Source of the DNA: Neurospora tetraspora
Lineage: Eukaryota; Ascomycota; Sordariomycetes; Sordariales; Sordariaceae
Reading direction: 5' to 3'
Assembly (NCBI RefSeq): GCF_033439725.1
Contig: NW_026944393.1
Span: 434,001-498,000, forward strand
DNA length: 64,000 nt
The notes beneath the pieces are model-generated. The model was not told where the DNA came from. It worked only from the letters and a program-made list of their open reading frames with translations, and ran no database searches. Below, one piece after another: positions 20,124 to 31,267 of the stretch. Every line of letters starts with the position of its first letter. The first letter of the stretch is position 1. The translations under genes and the position numbers were made by a program.

Positions 20124-23100
20124 GCTATAAATCGAACGATTCGATCGCTACCTTCGTATTAAACGCCTCGTTTAATCGCAATACTTAGATTATCCCCGAC
20201 CCGCTATAACTATTATTCCCCTTCAATACCCTTAATAAAGTATATTACTACTTCGCTATTATTTATTATTATTACTAATTTAGTATTATTATTTTACAAT
20301 CCTAAATATATAGGATTAAAAATAAGAAGTACCTAATATATAATATAATTAATCACTACGTTTATTAATACGATTATACTTCGTATTATAAATAATTGTC
20401 TAATAACCTACGTAGTAAACGCTTTCGTATATTTACGAAGATTACTAGGCAATACTTATTTAGAATAACAGTTAATACGATTGCAACGATTAGTTAGAAA
20501 TAGATTATAACGGTTACTAAAGGTATATACGAAGGTTACTTATTATTTAAGAATTTTGATAGCTATTTTTTTTGGCGGGAGAAAGTATTAATTTTAGATA
20601 TTGAAGCAACCTTTTAGGTTAATATTTTATTCGAAAGAAAGGAGTTTATTATCTACTTTATTTATTCTATTCATAAAGACTATTATTCTAATTACTTCGT
20701 TACATATAAGGATTTTTATAATATACGATTATAATGTAAGAAGGTAATTTAAGAGGGGTATTAAAATACGTAAATATTCGTAAGAGTTTTAGAAAATAAT
20801 AATGAAGTTATTTATTATTATATCGAATAGGAGGACGAGGGCAAGATTATATTCTCTAATACTATTTAGGTTTTCGAGCGCTAGTATAAAATGTAGAAGC
20901 AATCCCTTTTTATTATTTCTATTAACGCGATATATAAAATTAATTATTATTATTTCCCTTTAGTATAAGGTATTATTTCAATTTATATAAATATTTTTAT
21001 ATTTATATTTTAAATTACGATTAATAAGGAGGGGAAAATTGGATTTGGTTATTTCGCTATTTAAATTAAATACGTTACTAATATTTTAAAAAATGCTTTA
21101 TTAAGTATTTTTATTATTAATAGCGATAAATAGCTAATTAGCGTATTGAATAATATTTTTCTAATTGTTAGTTATAACGTTGTATTTAATATATTAATTA
21201 TAATATTATCGAATAAATTAAGAAGAAGCAGAGGCGTTAAAGTAATGATTTTTTAATAGTAATAGCGACGATGATGATGATTTGTAATTTTTTAATAAAG
21301 ATAATAATAATAATTCTAATTTAAATTCGTTTAATTTAGAAAGTAGTAGTAACGAGAACGATAGGGGTATTAATATTAAAAATAATACTAACGCCCATAA
21401 CTTTAAAGAGTTTTAATACTTTTATTAATTAATTTATATAATAATAAGGATGGCCGCTATTTTCCTTCCTTTTATTGAAAACGAGGTTACTAATATATAT
21501 ATAGGGTAATTCTTTATATAGTAATATATAATTTATACTAACTATCGATAAGTTTGAAAAAGTATATAAAATTCTTATTATAAAATTTAGGGAATTCTAA
21601 TTACCCTTCGTTATTAAATATATTAAAGTTAGGTAAATATTTAATAAGTGTTATTAGGTTGGTTACTATATAATAAATAATTTTAATTATAATTAAAGAA
21701 TTGTTTCCTTTAATAAGTTTAATAACAATTTATTAAAATTATATTACGTATTAATATACAGTAGCCTCTTTAATTTCTATTCGGTTTATTTATAGTATAT
21801 TAATAACTAATATAAATTTTATAAAGTAACGAGTAATAAATCGTTTTTAAGAGTGCAGGTTAATTGGATTAATAGTGTGTAGTTAGGTAATTATTTTTTG
21901 GAACTTTCTTTATAGGTTTTCGATATATTAAATTACTAATATTATTAATTATTTATAGTATTCCCCTTTATAAAAGAGGGTAGGAGGGTCGAGGGTAAAC
22001 TTTTACCCCTTTATATTAATATATTTAAGAAATAATATAAATTATTTTACGTATATATAATGGGATTGCTAATTGGCGAATTAAATATATCAGTTACTAA
22101 GGAAGATTATTATTTATTTTGGTATTTAAATTAGATTAAAGTAAATTTCTTTATGTTTTTCCCGATATATTTTATATTAATCTATTTAATAGGATCCGGT
22201 AAATAAATATTTATATTTTAAATTATTAGTTAAGGCGGTATTTAAAAATTATTTACGTAATAAAGGGGGACTGTTTAGTAAAAATTATAGTTTTATAATA
22301 CAATCGCTAATTGAGGGCGCTTTATAATTTTAATTATAGAAGATTATACGGTTTTAAATTATTTTATTTTAATAATTAGTTAATTTGCGCGGGAAATTAA
22401 AGAATATTATATTTATTAGCGTTTTCATTCGTTATTATTATTTATAGTACAAATTGGACGATAATATCGAAGTTTTTAATATTGTAAACATAATTATATC
22501 CTAGCGATTTTAATAATCCTAACGGTTTAAGAAGGTAATTAAGAAAGTAACTTAGCTAAGCGAGCCTACCTTACTTATTTAGTCCCATTAGTAAGAGCTT
22601 ATTCTAATTATTAATTATATTATTATTTTTAATTTTAAGGAGGAGGTTAATTTTGAATCGGATTTTAGGCTCTTTGTTTTATTTAATATTCTATCCCTCC
22701 CTGTTTCGAAGTCCTCTTCCCCTTTCTTTATACGGTAATCTTCGTTCCCCGTTAGAGAGTAGCTACCTCCTATAATCCTATACGACGATATTATTTATTT
22801 TAATAGAGTAGAGATTGGATATAGCTTTTAAGAGTCGGATTTAGAGGAGTATTTTATCCTTTTTAATAAGAGGGATATAGTGAGGTTGAGGAAAGAGGGG
22901 ATGCTAACCCCTTTTATAGACGAAGAGTAGTAAATTTATTTTATTCAACAAGTATAGGAGTAAAAGGAGGCCGCCGTTTATATTTTCCTTTACTCCTCAT
23001 ATTATTTCTTAAGGCGGCTACTTTATAACATAAAGCCTTTATATATTATTACTTTCGAGAGGGATAGAAAGTGGTTAGAATAGTATAGAAGTTGTATTAA

Positions 23101-23652
23101 ATATTTAGAACTATAGCTAAAAGTAAAGTAGGAAGTTAATTTTATTCGCTTATATATATATAGAAAATAAATAATTGAAATTATATTATATAGTAGTCTT
23201 TTTACTAATAAGTATATTGAACATGCCCGCTGTTTATTTAATATTAAGAGTGCTTAGGAGTTTAAAAGGTATAAGAGATATCGTTATTAAATTAATAACG
23301 AGAGGTGGGATTGGGATGCTTTATTGTATTAGGCTTAGTATAAGGATGGTTACACTAATGACGAGAGCGATCGTAACCCTATTAATATTTAGTTTGAAAG
23401 GGAGGGTAGTAAGAAGAACTTTATTGTAATTAGTAACGACGAGGAGTAAATAGTAGATATTATTAAGTAAATAAATAAAAAATAGATAAATAAGAGAATA
23501 GATTTGTATTTAACATTATGAAAATTTGACGACTTTGGCGGTTTTAGTATATATGGCGATTTTAATAGGGATATTAAAAGATATAAGAAAACGCGATTTT
23601 ACTATATAAAATGACGGTTTTTATATGTTAGCTATTAGATAGGGTATGAAGG
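20124..23652. other. RIP-mutated interior of the inverted-repeat element
   Basis: 3.5 kb of AT-rich, CpA-depleted DNA without a usable frame. It presumably held the transposase. The 84-codon frame near 23175 has no recognisable motif and lies in mutated DNA. Confidence 0.6.
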
Positions 23653-23689
23653 GTGCGTATAGTTTTGGGGGTGAGTGTGGGTAGGTTTT
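23653..23689 (-). repeat. Right terminal inverted repeat of the 6.2-kb element
   Basis: Perfect inverted copy of 17513-17549, also unmutated, beside a heavily RIP-mutated interior. Confidence 0.9.
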
Positions 23690-23700
23690 CTTATGAAGAA

Positions 23701-24045
23701 ATATATGGCCAGCTTGGCCATTTGGGCGTCAACGTAAGTCGCCGTGCCCTAAGCAAGAGCTTCGAAGTGCCACTAACAGCAGTAACTAGGTATCAGGGAC
23801 GAACGATCAAAAATATTCTGAGGACCGCCGTCGCATACGCAAATGCAGACAAGAAGCCATTCGGAGCACGTTATGTTCTGGCTATTTTACGGACGGAATT
23901 ACGCCCCGATGACGATGATGATGACTTCGAGAGGGACGATGGGAAGTGGAAGACTCAAATACAGCCGGCGCTTTGCAAGCTGCACGAGATTCTAGGCCTT
24001 CCTTTCCAATCAAAACGAGAGTCCCGCCCGAGCAATGGATGTTGA
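23701..24045 (+). pseudogene. AAA-family ATPase, 3' terminal fragment
   Basis: Immediately beyond the right target-site copy (23693-23700) the frame continues in phase with the left fragment: IYGQLGHLGVNVSRRALSKSFEVPL, then GRTIKNILRTAVAYANADKKPFGARYVLAIL. This is the C-terminal helical lid of AAA ATPases (the xGRxIKNxLRTAxxxA motif). A run of six Asp follows and the stop is at 24043-24045. The apparent upstream Met in this frame lies inside the transposon inverted repeat and is not a gene start. Confidence 0.87.
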
Positions 24046-24681
24046 ATGAGCACTACTCGTTGTATGTGCGGATTTGGATAGGTGAACGTTTAGAAGCGTT
24101 GGCAAGGGCAAAACGGCATACGGGCTGGGGCCGTAGGAGGAGACGATAACTTCATAGATTGACTGGACCTTAGGTGGTGGGCGTGATAGTGCAAGTACCT
24201 GAACAGCTTTTTGTTAGTTTCGATCAAATCCGGGTGAATGGCGGGGAAAGGGTGACTTCTCTTAATACCTTAGTGCGCAAATGAGAGTTGCTGGGTCGTA
24301 ACAACGGGGACCGGGCGTGAGTTCCCTTAGTGGTTCGTACCTACGGTAGCCACTATATAGGGAGATCTGTACAATAAACCCGTACTGAAGTCGCTCCCCG
24401 GACTCTCCCAGTCCTTAGGAGACTCCTAGGATCGGCTAAAAACCCAATACCCCAAAAGCTCCCAAAGACCCCAAGAATCCCAAAAAAGTTGAAGAACTTC
24501 CGCCAAGAGTTAGAAGAGGGAGCACCTTCCCATCTATAAGCATCAACTTCGAGCACCTTCTTCGATTAGATAGAAATGGTCTTTTGCCCAAGTCGCCTCG
24601 CGCGCAGATAGAAAATTGATCTTTTACTCAAATCTTGCATTCGAATCCTGATTGTGCAACTTTATTTTCGTAACCGTAACC

Positions 24682-24775
24682 ACCAAGAAGAAGATGCACT
24701 ACCAAGAAGAAGATGCACTACCAAGAAGAAGATGCACTACCAAGAAGAAGATGCACCACCAAGAAGATGCATCAC
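24682..24775 (+). repeat. 19-bp tandem repeat, about five copies
   Basis: Unit ACCAAGAAGAAGATGCACT, four good copies plus a shortened one. Because 19 is not a multiple of three, each copy reads in a different frame; the apparent lysine/glutamate-rich peptides are artefacts. Confidence 0.9.
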
Positions 24776-24778
24776 CAC

Positions 24779-24835
24779 TAAGAAAAAGAAAAAGAAAAAG
24801 AAAAAGAAAAAGAAAAAGAAAAAGAAGAAGCACCA
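24779..24835 (+). repeat. Hexanucleotide microsatellite (AAAAAG)n
   Basis: About nine units of AAAAAG directly after the 19-bp repeat. Confidence 0.9.
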
Positions 24836-25407
24836 AAAGGTGCACCATTCTTTTGCACTATAGAATAAGGCCCTGGGATGCTGGGTTTCGCTGTGGTAGT
24901 CCCAGCCGGTAGGCGAGTTCCCTATTGGGAATTCGCGTCTGGTACACACTATTCTGTGAGATTGCACCACTGGGTCAGTCCGGCGGGCAACCCACCCACT
25001 CTCATATTTCTACTAAGGTAAATCGCACCGCAGCTATCCAAGGAAGATGCAAATAGAGAGGGCTTGTCGGAGGCAAATTAAGAGATCAAGCAATTGTAAA
25101 AAGAAATAGAAGGAAGAAAGAAGGGAGAAAAGAATGCCGAATGCCCCCTGGAACCTTGAGAAGAAATGAGATGGTCAACCAGGTGGGGGACGACTGGCCC
25201 AAGACCACTGCATGCAGCAACGACCGATGCAGTCCGACATGCCCAACAAAAACAGACAGAAGGAGCATCGGACCTCGCTCCTTGCAGTGCGGAGTTAACG
25301 CAGATCGGCCTACCTGACTCATCCAGCGTTCCAAATCCCATGCAACCAGTAGTTCTAGCCAAGGCAAGAACGGCCGAAGTCGAACAAAAAAAAAGGAAAA
25401 ATGAAAG

Positions 25408-25502
25408 GGCTCAACCGGGATTTGAACCCGGGACCTCGCACATTCATGGATACCATGAGGGTTTAACCCGAAGCGCGAATCATACCACTAGACCATTGAG
25501 CC
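25408..25502 (-). tRNA. tRNA-Pro (CGG) with intron
   Basis: The minus strand folds as a tRNA. Acceptor arms GGCTCAA / TTGAGCC, A-box region GGTCTAGTGG, anticodon stem CGCGC / GTGCG, and T arm CCGGGTTCAAATCCCGG. The anticodon loop reads TTCGGG before an intron of about 24 nt placed one base after the anticodon CGG, the canonical position, giving a mature tRNA of about 71 nt. It reads proline codon CCG. Confidence 0.9.
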
Positions 25503-25836
25503 AATTACTTTGTTGTTGATGACAACCCTTAGAAACAGACCTTAAGAAGCGGACTTGACGGTGCAGTGCAGCGAGATAAACGAGGGGACCTTGAGGAAGC
25601 ATCACGTCCTTCATGCATGGCAAGTTGCTTAGCTTGGCCGAAATTGAGGCTATTGTGGTTTCTTGGCATTTATTGACTCCACTAGAGCTATCTTGGTCGT
25701 CTTCAACAACATGTTTTGGTTCCAACGCCTAACCTTTGTTCCCACTCGCACCAACGAGGTCTACGCCCAGGTGAATCCCAATTTTCGGCATGCATCCCAC
25801 TTCCCCATCGCGCCTTCCTTCGCACTTCGCAGCTCC
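25503..25836. other. Short intergenic spacer
   Basis: Between tRNA-Pro and the 3' end of the dioxygenase gene. Nothing recognisable. Confidence 0.5.
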
Positions 25837-27627
25837 TCACCTCCCGACCTCTCCCGCCTTCAACGTCTCATCCCTCGTCTGCTTCAAAAACGGCAACAAC
25901 GCCGTTCCTCCCGTTCCTGTCAATTCCGGTCCTGCTCTCTCTTTCACATCCTCCTTGCCACCCTCCTTCCTCAGCTGCAACCCCGAACTAGCAGTCGCCA
26001 AATTAACCACCCTCTCCCTTTGCTCCTCCTTCCGCTCCTTTCCCTCCATGTCACTCCCCCTCCCACCACCCCTCCCCATCATCTTCCTCACCATCCCCTC
26101 CGGCACCGCCTGCCTCGAAGGAATAACGATATACCTCGCCACAATCTGCAAATGTTTATTCCTAAACCCCGCCAACGCCCTCGTCGCATCCTGGAAAGCT
26201 TTCTGCAGCTCGCTCTCCTTTCCGTCCAACTCCCTCCCCTCTTGCTCCGCAGCTTCCACCATCTCCATCACCGCTTTCCGAATCCCCCCCTTGCCGCGGC
26301 CCATTTTCGACACCAGAGAGAGGAATTGTCGGTGTTTGAGCGGCATGTACTCTCTTACTTCTTCGTGGAAGGGTTTGAGTTTCTGCTGCTCTTTCTTCTT
26401 GCCGGAGCCGGAGCCGGAGCCGGAGTGAGGAGAAGAATTCCCAGCACTAACATGCTCCACCCCCAACACCAGATCCCAAAACTGAATAAGAGACGACTGC
26501 CCATTTGACCCCCCTCTATACGCCATCCACTTCCCCTTCCTTCTCTCTCCCTGCACCCGCTCTTCCCCTTCCTCCCCTAACCCTTCAGCAGCAGGGCCAA
26601 GGTCATAGAACACCCCCTTCGGCAACCCAACGGCGCTCATCCCCTTACTCCCCGCCAGAAAGGGTCTAATCCGGTGATAAAAGACCATGGGTTCGCACCC
26701 TTCGTACATCCGTTCCAACAGCTCGCCCACTGCGTCCACGCACTTCACCAGCTCCCTCAGCGCTTTCGTCGTCGTCTCCTTCCAGTTCTCGGACCGTTGA
26801 CCGATGGCTTGCAGAGCGCGAAGCATGGTGGGGATGATGTAAGCGCCTTGTGCCTCCATGGCGACGGAGACGAGGTAGAACCACGATTCGGAAGGGGTGC
26901 CGGTGAAGGTGTGGAGGGTTTGCAGGCGGGAGAGGTCTGTTGGGTCGAATTTGGCGCATGTGGGCTGCTGTGAGCCGGAGGTGAGAGATGGAGAGGAGGA
27001 GGAGGAGGCGGGGGTTAGTGGGGGAGAGGGAGGGAGAAGACCGCTGAGATAGGACGATGGGGGAGGAACGCAGCGGAAGTTCCAGAGGTTGAGGGAGGCG
27101 TAGGTTGCTATGGGTGGGAGGTCGAGGTGGGAGGAGACGGCGAGGAGGGGGATGGAGATTGGTGGGGGGAGGATCTGTTGGTTGTCAGTACAAGTTCATC
27201 TTCAAGGCGGCCATGGACGAATGTCACGGCGAAGGAAAGAGAGTGAACTCACCTCACTTGGCCTCGAACCTCCCCAAATATACCCATGCGCAAAGAAACA
27301 CAGCACCACATACGCCCTCCTCCACTCTCCCTCAGTCTTCAGCCGATCCGTCTCCAGAATCGGCAACCTATCTGCCTCCTCTCGAAACGTGCCGGCATCT
27401 AACGACTCTGGCAACCGTCCGATGAGTTCTTCCCATGGCGCATAGTACTCGTCTGGCAGCACCTCAAGCGGTGGCCCCTCCGGAAGGAACCCGTTGGTCG
27501 TAACGTCGTACTTGTTCAACAGGGACTGGATGTGATCGGGGAAGGAGGAGTCGGAGTCGGACTCGGACTCGGAAGAGGCCTTCTGCTTGGAGGCAGCAGA
27601 TGTAGGGAGGGGTTCGCAGGACGACAT
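25837..27627 (-). CDS. BNA2: Indoleamine 2,3-dioxygenase (kynurenine pathway)
   Basis: Two exons, 27253-27627 and 25837-27174, with intron 27175-27252 (GTGAGT...ACAG, phase 0), give 570 aa. The haem enzyme opens the indole ring of tryptophan to N-formylkynurenine, the first step towards kynurenine and NAD. Family signatures in order: YYAPWEELIGRLPESL, WRRAYVVLCFFAHGYIWG (end of exon 1), LPPIATYASLNLWNF, FYHRIRPFLAGSK, GGSNGQSSLIQFWDLVLGVEH, EYMPLKHRQFL, and FRNKHLQIVARYI, whose His (about 466) is the proximal haem ligand. The C-terminal GTGGTALLPFLKQTRDET is also typical. There are serine-rich, Gly/Ser repeat and basic inserts not found in the compact vertebrate enzymes. It is divergent from kynureninase (27.6-29.0 kb), a functional pairing. 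Fungi often have several IDO paralogues, so the symbol is by family, not proven orthology. Confidence 0.93.
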
Positions 27628-29002
27628 CTTGTCGAGAATATCAGATATCTGGGTTTGCCGCTGGAAATAGGAAGCGTGGAAGTAAGCCCGAGTGCTTGAT
27701 GCTGGTGGTCGAGTGAAGTCCAGTCCACAAATTAGCCGCAGTAGCGAGTAGGTACCTTAGCAAGGGAACAAAGGAAAAGAAAAGTCCGGAAGGTAAGACA
27801 GCGTCGGGGATATCTATTATACGCAACGGAGGACAGAAGTATGCGTATAAAGCCGTGTGTTATCCGTCTCACTGTGAATCCCCGAGGAACTGCCATTCAC
27901 TTGAATGCCCAGGTTTATCCCCAACCACAATCAGCAAAATCACGTTGTTCACTTTCGCTGAGCGTCATCCACCGTGAATGGGCCCATGCACTGCGTGCGT
28001 TCTTCGGACGACTTTGATGCATGCCATGGTGACTGGCCATGCTTCATACCTCCGGGTTCTCTCTTGATAAGTTGATCCTGATCCTGACCATCAAGGTCTA
28101 TAAGTTCCGAGACTTTTGACCCTTCTTCCGCTGTCCGTTCCGCACTTCACATGTTCATTGTGGAGTTAACGGCCATCTAGAATCGGGATGGAATCATGGA
28201 AAAGTCTTGGAAGCAAAAGGGAAAAAGGTCGGTGACACAGATCACTTGGCCCCTTTGCGCCCCCTTTCACCGAACTTTCGAAGGGTGGAACTCTCCTTGT
28301 GATCTCGGCACCGTTGAAACAGGATTTGTTGGACGAAATACTGTACTCCAAGCACATTGTTCACCATCCGTTCGTTGTTCGTCATCTGCTCGGTTTACAA
28401 AGTTGACAATTACCTAATACTTCCGTTGTGATCGGGTATTGGCGGTACAGAGGGCGGAATTGGGATGATTGAGTGGCTGGTTGGTTCCATTGTGATTCGC
28501 GAATTCGCGCGGCCTTTGTCGGTCGTCGGATCGGTCATTTCGTTGTGTCGTGTGAGCGGTGGACGGACAACACGGAGGCGGAAGCACGGAATGAGGAATG
28601 CGGAAGACGGAAGACGGAAGATACAAATGCCCCACATATCAGAAAAATAGCGGGTCCCGTCCTGACCTTCCGCTTCCGCACTTTGGTCTCGTGGATAATC
28701 TTTTTCAAGCAAAAGCAATGAGAAGCATCCGGAGAAATACCGGCGATAGTGGAGAAGACAAATGGCCAGATTTCGACTACAAAACCGCCAGTTTGGGTCG
28801 TTAGGAAATTGTTGCATGATTTATTGATTTCCATTGTTGGTGGTGTTCATCTGCTGTTTTCTGACGTACCTTTTCACCAACACGGGACTCCGTCTTTTTG
28901 GAACATCCATCTCCTGTCTTTGGATCCGCTCACCGATATCCACCCAAGTAAACAAACCCCCTTTTTCTGTCAGATCCACATTGCCCCAACCAAACGGACA
29001 CA
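27628..29002. promoter_or_regulatory. Bidirectional promoter region between dioxygenase and kynureninase
   Basis: 1.37 kb between two divergent start codons of one pathway, so it should contain both promoters. I see no coding frame or RNA gene and cannot point to a specific operator. Confidence 0.5.
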
Positions 29003-30507
29003 ATGAGCGACTTCGCATCGAAAGTCAAGGTCCTCAGGGACGGCCAAAAGCCCGAATTTCCTTCCAACGCCAACACCTTGGAGTATGCTCAGAGTCTGGA
29101 TGCGCAAGATGAGCTCAGGCATTTCAGAGATGAGTTCGTCATCCCCACTCGCGGCTCGCTGAAGAAGAAGGCGCTTGACGGGACCATCCCTGGTGAGTAC
29201 CCCAGAACCCAAACATCTACGACAAGCCCCGTTACTAATTGCATCCAGGCGTCCCAACGAACGGCACCACCGATGCCGACACCCCTTGCATCTACTTCAT
29301 CGGCAACTCCCTCGGCGCCCAACCCAAGGCCGTCCGCCAGTACCTCGAAGCGCAACTAGAGACCTGGGCCTCCATCGGCGTCAACGGGCACTTCTCCTCC
29401 TTTTCGAACTCCCCTCTAGCGCCCTGGCAAGACATGGCCGCTGACTGCGCCGCCAAGTCCGCCACCATCGTCGGCGCCGCGGACCCTTCCGAAGTCGTCA
29501 TGATGAACACTCTGACCGTCAACCTGCACTTCATGATGGCCTCCTTCTACCGCCCCACGGAGAAGAGGCACAAGATCATCCTTGAGTGGAGGCCCTTCCC
29601 TAGTGATTGGTACGCTTTCCAGTCGCAGACCGAGTGGCATGGTTTGGACCCTGAGAAGTCGATGGTGGAGATCCAGCCGGATGAGAACCTTTATCTTTCT
29701 ACGGAGAAGATTCTCAAGACCATTGATGAGCACGCTGAGGATGCTGCGCTCCTACTCCTGCCGGGTATCCAGTACTACACCGGCCAACTGTTCGACATCC
29801 CCCGCATCACCAAGTATGCTCAGGAGCGCGGCCTCGTTGTTGGCTGGGACTTGGCCCATTGCGCAGGCAACGTCGAGCTCCAGCTCCACGACTGGAACGT
29901 CGACTTCGCCGTGTGGTGCACGTACAAGTACCTCAACGCCGGCCCCGGTGCCATGGCTGGTGCTTTCGTGCACGAGCGCCACGGCAAGGTGGACATGAGC
30001 GCGGGCAAGCCGGTGTTTAAGCCAAGATTGTCGGGATGGTATGGAGCGGACAAGAGCGTGCGATTCAACATGGACAAGGAGTTCCAGCCTACGCCTGGTG
30101 CGCAGGGCTTTCAGATCAGCAACCCGAGCGCGATCGACTTGACGAGCTTGGCGGCTGCGTTGTCAGTGTTTAACAAGACTAGCATGAAGGACTTGAGGAG
30201 CAAGGCGTTGGTGTTGACGGCGTATACGGAGCATTTGTTGGATGAGATTGTCAGGAGACAGCCAGAGGCCGAGGAGCCGGCGTTCAACATCATTACACCT
30301 AGGGATCCTTTGCAGAGAGGAACGCAGTTGAGCTTGTTGTTGAGGGATGGGTTGATGGATAAGGTGGCGGCGGCGCTGGAGGAGAATGGCGTGGTTTGCG
30401 ACAAGAGGAAACCTAACGTGATTCGCGTGGCGCCGGTGCCGATGTACTGTCGGTTCGAGGATGTGTGCAAGTTTATGGAGATCTTTGAGGCGGCTATCAG
30501 AGGTTAG
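29003..30507 (+). CDS. BNA5: Kynureninase
   Basis: Exons 29003-29192 and 29249-30507, intron 29193-29248 (GTGAGT, CTAAT branch, CCAG), 482 aa. This PLP enzyme cleaves kynurenine or 3-hydroxykynurenine to (3-hydroxy)anthranilate plus alanine on the way to NAD. Visible family features: [19 protein letters not shown] near the start of exon 2, [17 protein letters not shown], the cofactor-binding [10 protein letters not shown] (Asp and His positions of fold-type I enzymes), and the Schiff-base lysine (about residue 290) in [13 protein letters not shown]. The ending [21 protein letters not shown] is also typical. Full length for the family. It is placed head to head with indoleamine 2,3-dioxygenase. 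Confidence 0.95.
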
Positions 30508-30649
30508 CATGGGTCGTAGCACGTGGGAGAATACAATCCAATTGTCAAGTCAACACTGAGGTTTGCGCATTTGGATGAACGATGACTAGATGTTTCCAAG
30601 GGATATTTCTGATCTCGACTGGATCGAGCCGGCCGGGCATCTCCTGACT

Positions 30650-31267
30650 TCAGAAGGCACCATTGGTGAAGTCCACCACTGTAACCTTTTCCACGAATGG
30701 CTCGATATCCTTCTTGAACGATTGATGCACGGGATCCAGGTTGACATAGTAGTCTCTTTCGGCGGCGGTCTCAAACTCGACAACGAACGCATGTGTAAGG
30801 CCGCCCTGGATCAGCACCTGGGTCAGCTTCTTGCCAAGATCCTGCTTATCTGTGTGGTTACTCACCTGCAATCCTTCTGGAGAGTTATCCCTTCCGCCGG
30901 ATATTTTGCGAATGTACGGCTGCTGTGTCATGGTAACGCATTGTTCCTTGAGCCCTAGGAAGCGACTGGAGATCTATGGTCGGGCACTATCAGCGCTGCG
31001 CAGGATTCCATGACGAAGCGCTCCAGTTCCAAGACCTACCGTGTGAATCCTGTCGGCACCGGCACTGGCCTTGAACTTGAACAGAACGATGTGCGTAATC
31101 GTGGAAGACATGAACCACCCGCCCGCCCGATTGTCGGACGGATAGAAGTTGCCGATAGCCGACGATGATGCGAGTCGCAAACCGAGAGGATCGAAGAAGA
31201 AGAGCAGTCCGACTGCTGCTAGGATCGCAACGAGGAGTCGCAAAACGTGCGGTTGGACGCCACGCAT
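30650..31267 (-). CDS. Stress-responsive A/B-barrel (Dabb) protein with N-terminal membrane segment
   Basis: Exons 31040-31267, 30866-30973 and 30650-30805. Introns are 30974-31039 and 30806-30865, 163 aa from the upstream start. The Dabb fold is seen in THIVLFKFKASAGADRIH, RFLGLKEQC, PYIRKISGGRDNSPEGLQ, GGLTHAFVVEFETAAERDYYVNLDPVH. Dabb domains are small dimeric barrels; no enzyme activity is implied. If translation starts at the first Met there is a hydrophobic helix (VLRLLVAILAAVGLLFFF, residues about 9-26) before the domain. If it starts at 31111 (MSSTITH) a standard-size soluble protein of 111 aa results. The second intron is 60 nt, has no stop and is a multiple of three, so retention would add 20 residues. 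The 3' end lies 142 bp from kynureninase (convergent). Confidence 0.78.

Larger units (their letters stand above)
17510..23692. mobile_element. 6.2-kb inverted-repeat DNA element splitting the AAA gene
   Basis: Termini are GAGAAAACCTACCC... at 17510 and the exact complement at 23653-23691. At least 37 bp (17513-17549 versus 23653-23689) match with no difference. An 8-bp perfect target duplication ATGAAGAA flanks it (17502-17509, 23693-23700), and the host AAA frame resumes exactly when one copy is removed. An 8-bp duplication is typical of hAT elements, but the termini are not the usual CAG...-type and no transposase can be read because the interior is RIP-mutated. A 2.25-kb LTR element (17869-20118) is nested inside, so the original element was about 3.9 kb. 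Confidence 0.85.
24046..25407. other. Gene-free region with simple repeats
   Basis: After the AAA relic the sequence is mixed. A stretch at about 24640-24655 (TTCGAATCC) resembles a tRNA B box, directly before the tandem repeats, and could be the remnant of a tRNA-derived element. No coding frame with credible bias was found. Confidence 0.4.

Noticed and set aside
23175-23429. 84-codon frame that could be a transposase remnant or small gene
   Set aside because: Lies in RIP-mutated DNA, hydrophobic composition is an AT artefact, and no transposase motif is visible.
23653-24045. Independent 130-aa gene starting in the inverted repeat
   Set aside because: The first residues are transposon terminus; the rest is the last AAA-ATPase exon, in phase with 17509.
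24682-24835. CRISPR array
   Set aside because: Direct 19-bp repeats without spacers in a eukaryotic genome; a simple tandem repeat.
24652-24912. Lysine/arginine-rich small proteins
   Set aside because: Entirely generated by the 19-bp tandem repeat and the AAAAAG microsatellite.
25663-26508. 281-codon + strand frame rich in Pro, Leu and Ser
   Set aside because: Antisense shadow of the indoleamine dioxygenase exon.
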